64,000 nt of DNA, from positions 62,001 to 126,000 of the forward strand of contig NZ_JAPZSU010000008.1 of the NCBI RefSeq assembly GCF_027531905.1, written 5' to 3'. A program made the translations under genes and the position numbers. Source of the stretch: Flavobacterium sp. (GTDB lineage Bacteria > Bacteroidota > Bacteroidia > Flavobacteriales > Flavobacteriaceae). Below the pieces are notes generated by a model. The model searched no databases, was not told the DNA's origin, and saw only the letters and a program-made list of their open reading frames with translations. Positions 10,140 to 18,238 of the stretch are shown here, piece by piece; position 1 is the stretch's first letter; the number at the start of each line of letters is the position of its first letter.

Positions 10140-10230
10140 GTTTAATCGTTAATTTGTTTAATCGTTTTTGGTTTATCCGTTGAATTGTTTGGTGGATTAA
10201 CGATTAAACAATTCAACGACTTAACTGTTT
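10140..10230. repeat. Heptamer repeat cluster, left flank of a four-helix-bundle gene
   Basis: Degenerate units built on GTTTAAT / CGTTAAT. The segment at 10140-10162 is a perfect 23-bp inverted match to 10613-10635 on the other side of the gene at 10232-10594. The cluster also folds on itself: GTTGAATTGTTT at 10179 pairs with AAACAATTCAAC at 10206. Confidence 0.78.
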
Positions 10231-10231
10231 A

Positions 10232-10594
10232 TTATTGTGAAAGATAATATTTTTTTAAGCTGTTAATTTGATTGCAAATTTTTTCAAGTTTTTCTCTACA
10301 AACTAAATATTCTTCTTCGGAAATGTAATCCAGATCTTTTGAAATTATTAAATGGTTTAATGTTTCTGTGGCAGAAGAATATGATAAAGTCAGAAAATGA
10401 GCTTTATCTTTATTTGTATTTCTAGAAGTTCCTTCTGCTATATTTGTTGCGATTGATGATGAACTTCTTTTTATTTGAGAAGTAATGCCATAAATTTCAC
10501 TTTGTGGAAAATTATTTGTCAGTTTATAAATTGCTAAAACAAATTCTCGGGAATTTTGCCAAACGTCAAGTTTTTCGAATGAAAAAACATACAT
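10232..10594 (-). CDS. Four-helix-bundle protein (S23/IVP family), copy 1
   Basis: 120-residue protein of the family first described from ORFs within 23S rRNA intervening sequences; it is also related to Avd proteins of diversity-generating retroelements. Its cellular role is unknown. Family signatures are FEKLDVWQNSREFV, then SQIKRSSSSIATNIAEGTSR and the Asn-Lys-Asp motif before FLTLSYSSATE. The second copy at 37474 shares the same motifs. The gene is bracketed by inverted heptamer clusters with a perfect 23-bp inverted repeat, which suggests a discrete cassette between cysS and folE. Confidence 0.88.
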   Translation of the reverse strand: MYVFSFEKLDVWQNSREFVLAIYKLTNNFPQSEIYGITSQIKRSSSSIATNIAEGTSRNTNKDKAHFLTLSYSSATETLNHLIISKDLDYISEEEYLVCREKLEKICNQINSLKKYYLSQ

Positions 10595-10599
10595 ATTTA

Positions 10600-10640
10600 T
10601 TCCGATTTAACAATTAAACAAATTAACGATTAAACAATAT
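10600..10640. repeat. Heptamer repeat cluster, right flank of a four-helix-bundle gene
   Basis: TAACAAT-TAAACAA-AT-TAACGAT-TAAACAA series. Positions 10613-10635 are the exact reverse complement of 10140-10162, so the two arms bound a cassette of about 496 bp. Confidence 0.75.
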
Positions 10641-10641
10641 T

Positions 10642-11313
10642 TTAAAATTTCGTTTCTAATTTAATGTAATCCAAGAATTCTCTTCTGGTTTGTGCTTCTT
10701 TGAATTTTCCACCAAATTCTGAGGTTACCGTACTACTTTCGATATCTTTTATTCCTCTAGAATTTACGCAAAGATGTTTGGCATCTATTACACAAGCAAC
10801 GTCTTCTGTTCCTAATGCTCTTTGAAGTTCTTGAACAATTTGCATAGTCAAACGCTCTTGTACTTGAGGTCTTTTTGCATAATATTCAACAATTCTATTC
10901 ATTTTAGACAAGCCAATTACAGTACCATTAGAAATATAAGCCACGTGTGCTCTTCCTATTATTGGCAACAAATGATGTTCACAGGTAGAATATAAGGTAA
11001 TGTTTTTTTCAACCAACATCTCACCATATTTGTAGTTGTTGTCAAAAGTTGAAGCTTTTGGTTTTTTATTCGGATTTAAACCGCCAAAAATTTCTTTTAC
11101 GAACATTTTTGCTACACGATTTGGGGTGCCTTTTAGGCTATCATCCGTTAAATCCATACCCAAAGTAAGCAACATATTTTCTACATCTTTCTTGATGCGT
11201 TCAATTTTTTCTTCATCCGAAATAGCAAAAGCATCTTCTCTTATCGGATTATTAGCGTTGGTACTAATATGATTATTTCCTATTTCGTCGTGGAATTCTT
11301 CGTTATTTGTCAT
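10642..11313 (-). CDS. folE: GTP cyclohydrolase I
   Basis: Converts GTP to 7,8-dihydroneopterin triphosphate, the first step of tetrahydrofolate and pterin synthesis. The 223-residue protein has an acidic N-terminal extension (about 40 residues) before the catalytic domain. The zinc ligands are visible in STCEHHLLP and in the cysteine of DAKHLCVNSRG, so this is the zinc-dependent type IA enzyme. Conserved GLSKMNRIVEYYAKRPQVQERLT follows. The stop codon lies only a few bases from the right arm of the four-helix-bundle cassette. Confidence 0.95.
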   Translation of the reverse strand: MTNNEEFHDEIGNNHISTNANNPIREDAFAISDEEKIERIKKDVENMLLTLGMDLTDDSLKGTPNRVAKMFVKEIFGGLNPNKKPKASTFDNNYKYGEMLVEKNITLYSTCEHHLLPIIGRAHVAYISNGTVIGLSKMNRIVEYYAKRPQVQERLTMQIVQELQRALGTEDVACVIDAKHLCVNSRGIKDIESSTVTSEFGGKFKEAQTRREFLDYIKLETKF

Positions 11314-11440
11314 TAAAAATTACTATTTGTTGGGTGTGTATTTTTCAAGGGGTAAAGATAAATAATAAATAGTAACAAATTCAATCGCTTGAGGGAATTA
11401 ATTGCCTTGTTTTTCTTAATATTTCGGGTGTAATTTTAAC

Positions 11441-11480
11441 AAAAAAAGACAATAACTCCTTTGAATTATTGTCTTTTTAT
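11441..11480 (-). terminator. Terminator of the aminotransferase gene
   Basis: AAAGACAATAA/TTATTGTCTTT hairpin with T-runs on both strands, just beyond the aminotransferase stop. Confidence 0.82.
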
Positions 11481-11497
11481 ACTTCTATTTTTTGTTT

Positions 11498-12697
11498 CTA
11501 AGAACGTTGGTTGTATTCTTTTATTGCTTCTTTTAGAATGTGAACCGCTTTTATGAGCTCTTCTTTACTTAAAACATAGGCAATACGAACTTGATTTAAA
11601 CCCACACCGGGAGTAGAATAAAAACCAGCAGCAGGCGCTACCATAACTGTTTCTCCATTAAAATCATAGGTTTCTAAAAGCCATTGTGCAAAATCGTCGG
11701 CATTGTCTATTGGGAGTTGAGCGATACAATAAAAAGCGGCTTTTGGGCTTTTTACTAGTACTCCATCTATTTTGTTAAGTTCATGGATTAAAATGTCTCT
11801 TCTTTCTTTGTACTCTGCAATTACTTCGTCAAAATAACTTTTTGGCGTGTCTATAGCGGCTTCACAGGCAATTTGTTCAATTGTAGGTGGACACAAACGT
11901 GCTTGTGCAAACTTCATTGAAGCGGCAATAACTTCTTTGTTTTTGGTTACCAAGCAGCCTATTCTAGCGCCACACATACTGTATCTTTTGGAAACTGAAT
12001 CAATCATAATGACATTTTGTTCAATTCCTTTTAGGTTCATTACAGAGAAATGTTGGTCTTTCTCGTCGTAAATAAATTCGCGATATACTTCATCAGCTAT
12101 GAGGAAGAGGTCATATTTTTTAACCAATGCACCAAGCTGATTTATTTCAGATTCAGAGTAGAGATATCCAGTAGGATTATTAGGGTTGCAAATTAATATT
12201 GCCTTCGTTTTACTAGTAATAGCTTTTTCAAATTCTTCAATCGTTGGAAGAGTAAAGCCACTTTCAATGTTGGAAATTACTGGAACAACTCGTGCGCTTG
12301 ATTCAGCCGAAAAAGCACTGTAATTAGCATAAAAAGGTTCAGGAATAATTATTTCGTCTTCGGGGTCCATAATGCTTCCTAAGGCAAAAAGTAAAGCTTC
12401 TGAACCTCCTGTTGTAATCATAATGTCCTCAGTAGCTACTGAAACATTTTGATTTTGATAAAATTGGGCTAATTTTTTTCTATAGCTTTCATAACCAGCA
12501 GATGGTCCATATTCAATAATATCTAGTTGTATATTTTTGATAGCTTCAATAGCGAGTTCGGGGCTTTTTATATCGGGTTGACCAATGTTTAAATGATAGA
12601 CTTTGCGTCCTTTTGATTTGGCCAAATCTGCAAAAGGGGCTAATTTTCGAATTGGCGATTCAGGCATTTTTTTACCTCTGATTGAAATACTAGGCAT
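11498..12697 (-). CDS. Pyridoxal-phosphate aminotransferase, class I/II (aspartate aminotransferase-like)
   Basis: PLP-dependent amino-group transfer between an amino acid and a 2-oxo acid; the substrate cannot be fixed from sequence, though aspartate/2-oxoglutarate is the usual assignment. The protein is 399 residues from the ATG at 12697. An in-frame TTG seven codons upstream is a weaker start. Motifs are the PLP-phosphate loop TTGGSEALLFALG, CNPNNPTGYLYS, the aspartate of ADEVYREF, the Schiff-base lysine in DSVSKRYSMCGARIG and the carboxylate-binding arginine in NQVRIAYVLS. The divergent PDZ protease gene starts about 90-130 bp away. Confidence 0.88.
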   Translation of the reverse strand: MPSISIRGKKMPESPIRKLAPFADLAKSKGRKVYHLNIGQPDIKSPELAIEAIKNIQLDIIEYGPSAGYESYRKKLAQFYQNQNVSVATEDIMITTGGSEALLFALGSIMDPEDEIIIPEPFYANYSAFSAESSARVVPVISNIESGFTLPTIEEFEKAITSKTKAILICNPNNPTGYLYSESEINQLGALVKKYDLFLIADEVYREFIYDEKDQHFSVMNLKGIEQNVIMIDSVSKRYSMCGARIGCLVTKNKEVIAASMKFAQARLCPPTIEQIACEAAIDTPKSYFDEVIAEYKERRDILIHELNKIDGVLVKSPKAAFYCIAQLPIDNADDFAQWLLETYDFNGETVMVAPAAGFYSTPGVGLNQVRIAYVLSKEELIKAVHILKEAIKEYNQRS

Positions 12698-12823
12698 GTT
12701 TTTTATAATTTGGTGCAAAATTGCGATTTTTTTTCCAAATTAAATGTAAATTTAATTCCTATTTGTTATCAAATTCTAACAAATATGTTGAATTTTTTGT
12801 ACTATTACCGAAACCCTTTTTTA

Positions 12824-14161
12824 ATGAGAATAACTCTATTTTTTCTGCTATTTTTTCTTGGACAGTTTACTAACCGTGCTCAAGAAGGGTTTCAGTTTTT
12901 AGCCAATCAAACTCAAGTTGAGATACCATTTCAATTGATTAATAACTTGATTTTTGTACCGATTACGGTTAATGGAATCGAACTTAATTTTCTATTAGAT
13001 ACAGGAGTAGAGGAAACTTTATTGTTTAGTTTGGATGATAAAAAAGAACTAAACCTCTACAATATAGATAAAATTCAACTGCGAGGTTTAGGTAGTGAAG
13101 AGTCAATAGAGGGATTAAAGTCTACTAATAATTATATGTTTGTAAAAGGATTACTCTCTTCAAAACAAAATTTTTATATCATTTTAGACCAAAATTTCAA
13201 TCTCTCGTCACATATTGGAATTCCTGTAAATGGGATTATTGGGAAACAGTTTTTTATTAATAATCTTATCGAGATTGACTACACCAGAAAAAAGATAACT
13301 GTAACAAAACGCAATTCGAAGTATCAACAAAAGCTGGATAAAAAATTTGTGAGCCTTCCCATTTCAATTGAAAAATCCAAGCCCTACTTCAAGGTTCAAC
13401 TGAAAATGCAGGATGCTTACATCGAATCCAAAATGTTGATTGATATTGGTAACAGTGATGCTGTTTGGATTTTTCAAAACACCACAAGCGGAATTAATGT
13501 GCCCAAGAAAAATTTTGATGATTTTTTGGGAAAAGGATTTAGTGGAGATATTGAGGGTAAAAGAGCAAAAATTACTGAAATAAAGATATCCGATTTCAAG
13601 TTTAGTACTCCAATTGTCGCATTCCCAGATTCGAGTTCTTTGAAACATGTTAAAATGGTCGAGAATAGAGTAGGGTCTATTGGTGCTGAAATTTTCAGGA
13701 GATTCAAAGTGGTTTTTGATTATGAAAGAGGAATGATTTATCTTAAGAAAAATGCGAATTTCAAATCCCATTTTAAGTACAATAAAAGCGGTATTGAGAT
13801 TGAGCAAAATGGATTGAAATGGGTAGAAGACTATATAAAGCTTGAAAATAGTCTTTTAACTTCAAGTGGTTTTGGCAAGCAAGAATCAAATAAGGTGACT
13901 GTAAGAAATGAGTATAAATATAAATTCGAGTTGAAACCCAACTATATTATTGCTAACATTCGCAAAAAATCAGCTGCTGAAAAATGTGGATTGAAAGTAG
14001 GTGATGAGATTGTTTCTATCGGAGGAACTCCAGTATTTAGGTACACCCTTCAGAAAATTAATAGTTTATTTATGGAGGAAGAAGAGAAATACATCGCCAT
14101 AGTAGTGTTAAGAGATAATAATAAATTAAAGTTCGCTCTCAAGTTAGAAAGCGAACTTTAA
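12824..14161 (+). CDS. Secreted retropepsin-like aspartyl protease with C-terminal PDZ domain
   Basis: Predicted exported peptidase of 445 residues. The ATG at 12824 is chosen because it gives a clean signal peptide (MRITLFFLLFFLG...); an ATG at 12785 would add 13 residues, and a TTG further upstream looks spurious. Two aspartyl-protease-like halves are visible: the first has FLLDTGVEETL, and the second has LIDIGNSDAVW, where DIG replaces the usual D-(S/T)-G. A PDZ segment (IIANIRKKSAAEKCGLKVGDEIVSIGGTPV) ends the protein. The substrate is unknown. Confidence 0.82.
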   Translation: MRITLFFLLFFLGQFTNRAQEGFQFLANQTQVEIPFQLINNLIFVPITVNGIELNFLLDTGVEETLLFSLDDKKELNLYNIDKIQLRGLGSEESIEGLKSTNNYMFVKGLLSSKQNFYIILDQNFNLSSHIGIPVNGIIGKQFFINNLIEIDYTRKKITVTKRNSKYQQKLDKKFVSLPISIEKSKPYFKVQLKMQDAYIESKMLIDIGNSDAVWIFQNTTSGINVPKKNFDDFLGKGFSGDIEGKRAKITEIKISDFKFSTPIVAFPDSSSLKHVKMVENRVGSIGAEIFRRFKVVFDYERGMIYLKKNANFKSHFKYNKSGIEIEQNGLKWVEDYIKLENSLLTSSGFGKQESNKVTVRNEYKYKFELKPNYIIANIRKKSAAEKCGLKVGDEIVSIGGTPVFRYTLQKINSLFMEEEEKYIAIVVLRDNNKLKFALKLESEL

Positions 14162-14166
14162 TAGGT

Positions 14167-14550
14167 TTAAAGGACTTCCCCTTTTATTTTCAATGCAATT
14201 CGACCATTTTCTTGATTCACAGCATTGGTTTCAACGGTAATAGTTTTTCTAATAGGGCCAGGAGTCATATTGTATTTTACTTCGATTTTTCCGCTCTCAC
14301 CAGGTTGAATAGCTGTTGTTGGTTTACTCAAAATGCTACATTCTTTTGTAGATAGTATATTAATGATTTGTAAAGGGGCATCTCCAGTGTTTTTAAATTC
14401 AAAGGAACGAATGCCGTTATCATTTGATTTACTTACTTTTCCATAATCAATGGTGTTGTCTGGGGTAGAGAATTCTATTTTTGGACCACTTTGGCTGTAA
14501 GTTGCAACGGAAAAAAGCAAAGTTACCATTACAATAATAAGATTTTTCAT
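14167..14550 (-). CDS. DUF1573 domain-containing secreted protein
   Basis: 127-residue exported protein with a signal peptide (about 1-19, ending TYSQ) and one immunoglobulin-like DUF1573 domain: IDYGKVSKSNDNGIRSFEFKNTGDAPL, the cysteine of STKECSILSKPT, and PGESGKIEVKYN. Such proteins are common in Bacteroidetes envelopes; no function is established. It converges on the protease gene with only 5 bp between the stop codons and no separate terminator. Confidence 0.85.
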   Translation of the reverse strand: MKNLIIVMVTLLFSVATYSQSGPKIEFSTPDNTIDYGKVSKSNDNGIRSFEFKNTGDAPLQIINILSTKECSILSKPTTAIQPGESGKIEVKYNMTPGPIRKTITVETNAVNQENGRIALKIKGEVL

Positions 14551-14847
14551 ATAAGTAGATGTTTTTTTGGTTGAGTAAATATAGTTTCTTTTAATTAGAG
14601 TACAAATTATTAAATCGCTTTTTATACTCTACTTTAATTAATTACTTTTGCCAGCTGATTAGTAACAAATACCGAACCACTTTTAGTTTTATTGCTTATT
14701 TTTTTAATCGTTTAATTGTCTTCTGTTTATGAGTTTTTGAAAATAAGAGCAGTAAAAAAAAACGATCAGTAAGTACTAATTTAACTATTTGTAGAATAAC
14801 CAATGACCAATCAAACCATATAAAATAATTGATTTAAACCAATACAA
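14551..14847. other. Divergent intergenic region upstream of valS
   Basis: Gap of 297 bp between the DUF1573 gene and valS. It is AT-rich, with no ORF, no convincing hairpin and no clear TTG-N19-TAnnTTTG match. It presumably holds both promoters. Confidence 0.4.
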
Positions 14848-17502
14848 ATGAGTATTCCTGCACAATTTGACGCTAAAACTATTGAAACAAAATGGTATAA
14901 CTACTGGATGAAAAATAATTACTTTCATTCAACACCAGATCATAGAACGCCTTATACCATTGTAATTCCACCTCCTAACGTTACTGGAGTGCTGCACATG
15001 GGACATATGTTGAATAATACAATTCAAGATGTTTTAATCCGAAGAGCTCGTTTGAAAGGTTTTAATGCTTGTTGGGTGCCAGGAACGGACCACGCATCGA
15101 TTGCTACAGAAGCAAAAGTAGTGGCTAAATTAAAATCAGAAGGCATCAATAAAGCCGATTTAACGCGTGAAGAATTTTTGAAACACGCCTACGATTGGAC
15201 AGATAAATATGGTGGAACTATTTTAGAACAATTGAAACAATTAGGTTGCTCTTGTGATTGGGATAGAACCAAATTCACAATGGATCCAGATATGTCGGCA
15301 TCTGTTATCAAATCTTTTGTGGATTTGTATAACAAAGGAATGATTTACCGCGGCTACCGAATGGTAAATTGGGACCCTGAAGCAAAAACTACTTTATCTG
15401 ATGAAGAGGTAATTTACGAAGAACAACAAGGAAAGTTATTTTTTCTAAAGTATAGCCCCCCAACCCCCGAAGGGGGAGCTTCAACTAATTCTGAAGGAGT
15501 TATTGTTGCTACAACTAGACCAGAAACAATCTTTGGTGATACCGCAATTTGTGTCAATCCAAACGATGAAAGATATTCGCATTTGATAGGTAAAACTGTT
15601 GTAGTGCCTATTTGTGGTAGAGAAATTCCTGTTATAGCCGATGAGTACGTAGACATGGAGTTTGGAACAGGTTGTTTGAAAGTGACTCCAGCACACGATA
15701 TGAATGATAAGACGCTAGGAGAGAAACATAATTTAGAGATTGTTGATATTTTCAATGAAGATGCGACTTTAAATAGTTTTGGTTTACATTACCAAGGCAA
15801 AGATCGTTTTGTAGTTCGTACCGAAATTGCTAAGGAATTAGAGTCAATAGGTGCTTTGGCTAAAACAGAAATTCATTTAAATAAAGTAGGAACCTCTGAA
15901 AGAACGAAGGCAGTAATCGAACCAAGATTGTCTGACCAATGGTTCTTAAAAATGGATGATTTAGTAAAACCAGCGATTAAATCGGTTTTAGAAGATGGCG
16001 ATGTTAAATTGCATCCTTCTCGTTTTAACAATACCTATGCCCATTGGTTGAACAACATTCGCGATTGGAATATTTCTCGTCAATTGTGGTGGGGACAACA
16101 AATTCCTGCCTATTTCTATGGTGACGGTAAAGAAGATTTTGTAGTAGCTGAAAACATTGAAGAGGCTTTAGTCTTAGCCAAAGAAAAAACTTCTAACTCC
16201 TCACTTCTAACCTCTGACCTTCGTCAGGATCCTGATGCCCTTGATACTTGGTTTTCTTCTTGGTTATGGCCAATGTCTGTTTTTGGTGGCATAATGGATC
16301 CTGAAAATGAAGATTTCAAATACTATTATCCAACCAATGATTTGGTTACAGGGCCAGATATTTTATTTTTCTGGGTAGCCAGAATGATTATTGCAGGATA
16401 TGAATATGCTGGTGAAAAACCATTTACGAATGTGTATTTAACAGGTTTGGTTCGTGATAAACAGCGTCGCAAAATGTCGAAGTCTTTGGGGAATTCTCCA
16501 GAGCCTTTGGAATTAATTGAAAAGTTTGGTGCTGATGGTGTTCGTGTAGGATTGCTTTTAAGTGCTTCTGCAGGGAACGACATTATGTTCGACGAAGAAT
16601 TATGTAATCAAGGAAAAGGTTTTTCTAACAAAATTTGGAACGCTTTCAAATTAATCAAAGGTTGGGAAGTTTCTGAAACGATTCCACAACCAGAATCTTC
16701 AAAAGTTGCCATTGAATGGTACGAAGCGAAGTTGCAACAAGCCTTGGCTGAGATTGAAGACAATTTTGAAAAGTATAGAATTTCAGATGCTTTGATGGGA
16801 ATTTATAAATTGGTTTGGGATGATTTCTGTTCTTGGTTCTTAGAAATGATCAAACCTGCTTATCAACAACCAATTGATAAAGCTACGTTTGATAAAGCCA
16901 TCGAAATGTTAGAAAACAATATGAAATTGTTGCATCCATTTATGCCTTTCCTAACAGAGGAAATTTGGCATTTAATCGCGGATAGAACCAAAGAAGAGGC
17001 TTTAATTGTTTCGACTTGGCCAGAGATTAAGCCGTTCAACGCTCAATTGATAGCTGATTTCGAAAATACAATCGAAGTAATTTCTGGAATTAGAACCATC
17101 CGTAAAGACAAGAATATTCCGTTTAAAGATACTATTGAATTGAAAGTGGTGAACAATGATAAAGCTTCTACGTATTTCGATGCAATAGTAACTAAATTGG
17201 GGAATATAACTTCATTAGCATACGTTTCAGAAAAAGTGGATGGTGCTTTGTCTTTCCGTGTAAAATCCAACGAATATTTTATTCCGATTACTGGAAATAT
17301 TGATGTAGCAGCCGAAATTGCTAAATTGACCGAGGAATTAAACTATACCAAAGGCTTTTTGAAATCGGTACAAGGAAAATTAGCTAACGAAAAATTTGTA
17401 GCTGGTGCACCTGAGAAAGTAATTGAAATGGAACGTAAAAAAGAAGCGGATGCCTTAGCAAAAATTGCTACTATTGAGCAAAGTTTGGTGGGATTGAAAT
17501 AA
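14848..17502 (+). CDS. valS: Valine--tRNA ligase
   Basis: Charges tRNA-Val, with a CP1 editing domain that removes threonine. The 884-residue class I enzyme has a HIGH motif as HMGH (50-53), the editing-domain signature [19 protein letters not shown] at 542-546 ([10 protein letters not shown]) and the C-terminal coiled coil ([16 protein letters not shown]...). Two stretches are odd. Residues 203-211 (SPPTPEGGA) are encoded by C/G-run DNA typical of intergenic repeats. Nucleotides 16189-16221 form a 7-bp-period pattern (ACTTCTA, ACTCCTC, ACTTCTA, ACCTCTG). Both keep the frame, and the catalytic motifs are intact, so the enzyme is expected to work. Confidence 0.95.
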   Translation: MSIPAQFDAKTIETKWYNYWMKNNYFHSTPDHRTPYTIVIPPPNVTGVLHMGHMLNNTIQDVLIRRARLKGFNACWVPGTDHASIATEAKVVAKLKSEGINKADLTREEFLKHAYDWTDKYGGTILEQLKQLGCSCDWDRTKFTMDPDMSASVIKSFVDLYNKGMIYRGYRMVNWDPEAKTTLSDEEVIYEEQQGKLFFLKYSPPTPEGGASTNSEGVIVATTRPETIFGDTAICVNPNDERYSHLIGKTVVVPICGREIPVIADEYVDMEFGTGCLKVTPAHDMNDKTLGEKHNLEIVDIFNEDATLNSFGLHYQGKDRFVVRTEIAKELESIGALAKTEIHLNKVGTSERTKAVIEPRLSDQWFLKMDDLVKPAIKSVLEDGDVKLHPSRFNNTYAHWLNNIRDWNISRQLWWGQQIPAYFYGDGKEDFVVAENIEEALVLAKEKTSNSSLLTSDLRQDPDALDTWFSSWLWPMSVFGGIMDPENEDFKYYYPTNDLVTGPDILFFWVARMIIAGYEYAGEKPFTNVYLTGLVRDKQRRKMSKSLGNSPEPLELIEKFGADGVRVGLLLSASAGNDIMFDEELCNQGKGFSNKIWNAFKLIKGWEVSETIPQPESSKVAIEWYEAKLQQALAEIEDNFEKYRISDALMGIYKLVWDDFCSWFLEMIKPAYQQPIDKATFDKAIEMLENNMKLLHPFMPFLTEEIWHLIADRTKEEALIVSTWPEIKPFNAQLIADFENTIEVISGIRTIRKDKNIPFKDTIELKVVNNDKASTYFDAIVTKLGNITSLAYVSEKVDGALSFRVKSNEYFIPITGNIDVAAEIAKLTEELNYTKGFLKSVQGKLANEKFVAGAPEKVIEMERKKEADALAKIATIEQSLVGLK
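15454..15480 (+). repeat. C-run/G-run intergenic-type repeat embedded in valS
   Basis: AGCCCCCC-AA-CCCCC-GAA-GGGGG-AGCT, a short palindromic repeat that resembles intergenic elements rather than coding sequence in this AT-rich genome. A looser relative (CCCCAGCCCCTCTCAAGAGGGG) lies outside genes at 35863-35884. It encodes residues 203-211 between GKLFFLKY and the editing-domain VATTRPET motif. Confidence 0.65.
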
Positions 17503-17524
17503 TAACTAGACATTTTTTTAAATA

Positions 17525-17567
17525 TAAAAATCCCAATACTGAAATTTTTTCAGTATTGGGATTTTTT
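17525..17567. terminator. Bidirectional terminator after valS
   Basis: AAAAATCCCAATACTGAAA/TTTCAGTATTGGGATTTTT: a nearly perfect long hairpin with T-runs on both strands. It serves valS (+) and the convergent hypothetical gene (-). Confidence 0.9.
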
Positions 17568-17571
17568 AGTT

Positions 17572-18096
17572 TTACAGAATATATTTTTCTATTAATTCAG
17601 TCCATTCATTTATAATATTATCTGCTAAGTCAATGTGATTAAAAGATTCATTATTATCATTTTCTATTAAATAATAGTAGATAACTTTAGGTTTAGGCAT
17701 TAATTTGTTTACTTCATTATCAAAGCTGATAGTGTTTACAAATATAGTTACGCTTTCTTTATTACAATCTGAATTATGTCCTCTTTCATTAGTTAATTTT
17801 AAATGTTTTGAACGATTAGCTAAATCAGCTGCAATTTTGACAAATTTACTATCAGTAATAAAATCTTCAATACTTTTATTGCTTAATGTGAAATTACTAT
17901 CATTTTTTAACCAATCTTTTAAATGATAAGCATTTTGAAAGAAAGACCACAAATTATCTTTGTAAATTATTTGATTTACATTGTAATCATTGAGTTTTTC
18001 TCGTGCTCTTTTTAATCTTTCTAATTGATCTTTATAACCTAGTTCTTCGTTTATCATTTTTAAATTTTTATGTAAATTTAATAAACTATTTAGCAT
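17572..18096 (-). CDS. Hypothetical protein, 174 aa
   Basis: Not recognised. A soluble, charged, mainly helical protein with no signal peptide: an N-terminal heptad-like stretch (YKDQLERLKRAREKLNDYN), a WSFFQNAYHLKDWLKND segment and an ADLANRSKHLKLTNERGHNSD motif. The NR.KH.KL pattern recalls small helical HEPN-like proteins of unknown function, but no catalytic R-x4-6-H pair can be assigned with confidence. An in-frame ATG 13 codons downstream (MINEELGYK) is an alternative start. It stands alone between two strong terminators. Confidence 0.6.
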   Translation of the reverse strand: MLNSLLNLHKNLKMINEELGYKDQLERLKRAREKLNDYNVNQIIYKDNLWSFFQNAYHLKDWLKNDSNFTLSNKSIEDFITDSKFVKIAADLANRSKHLKLTNERGHNSDCNKESVTIFVNTISFDNEVNKLMPKPKVIYYYLIENDNNESFNHIDLADNIINEWTELIEKYIL

Positions 18097-18181
18097 TTTA
18101 ATTCTTTGAAAAGATACTTTAGATTGCCACTATTGAAAAAGTTTAGCAAGCTTAAAATAGGTTGTACTAAAATATAAAACC

Positions 18182-18220
18182 AAAAAAACCAATGTTGAAT
18201 TGCCAACATTGGTTTTTTTA
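18182..18220 (-). terminator. Terminator of the siderophore receptor gene
   Basis: AAAACCAATGTTG/CAACATTGGTTTT hairpin with T-runs on both strands, just past the receptor's stop codon. Confidence 0.88.
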
Positions 18221-18238
18221 TGGATTACTAATTACTGA

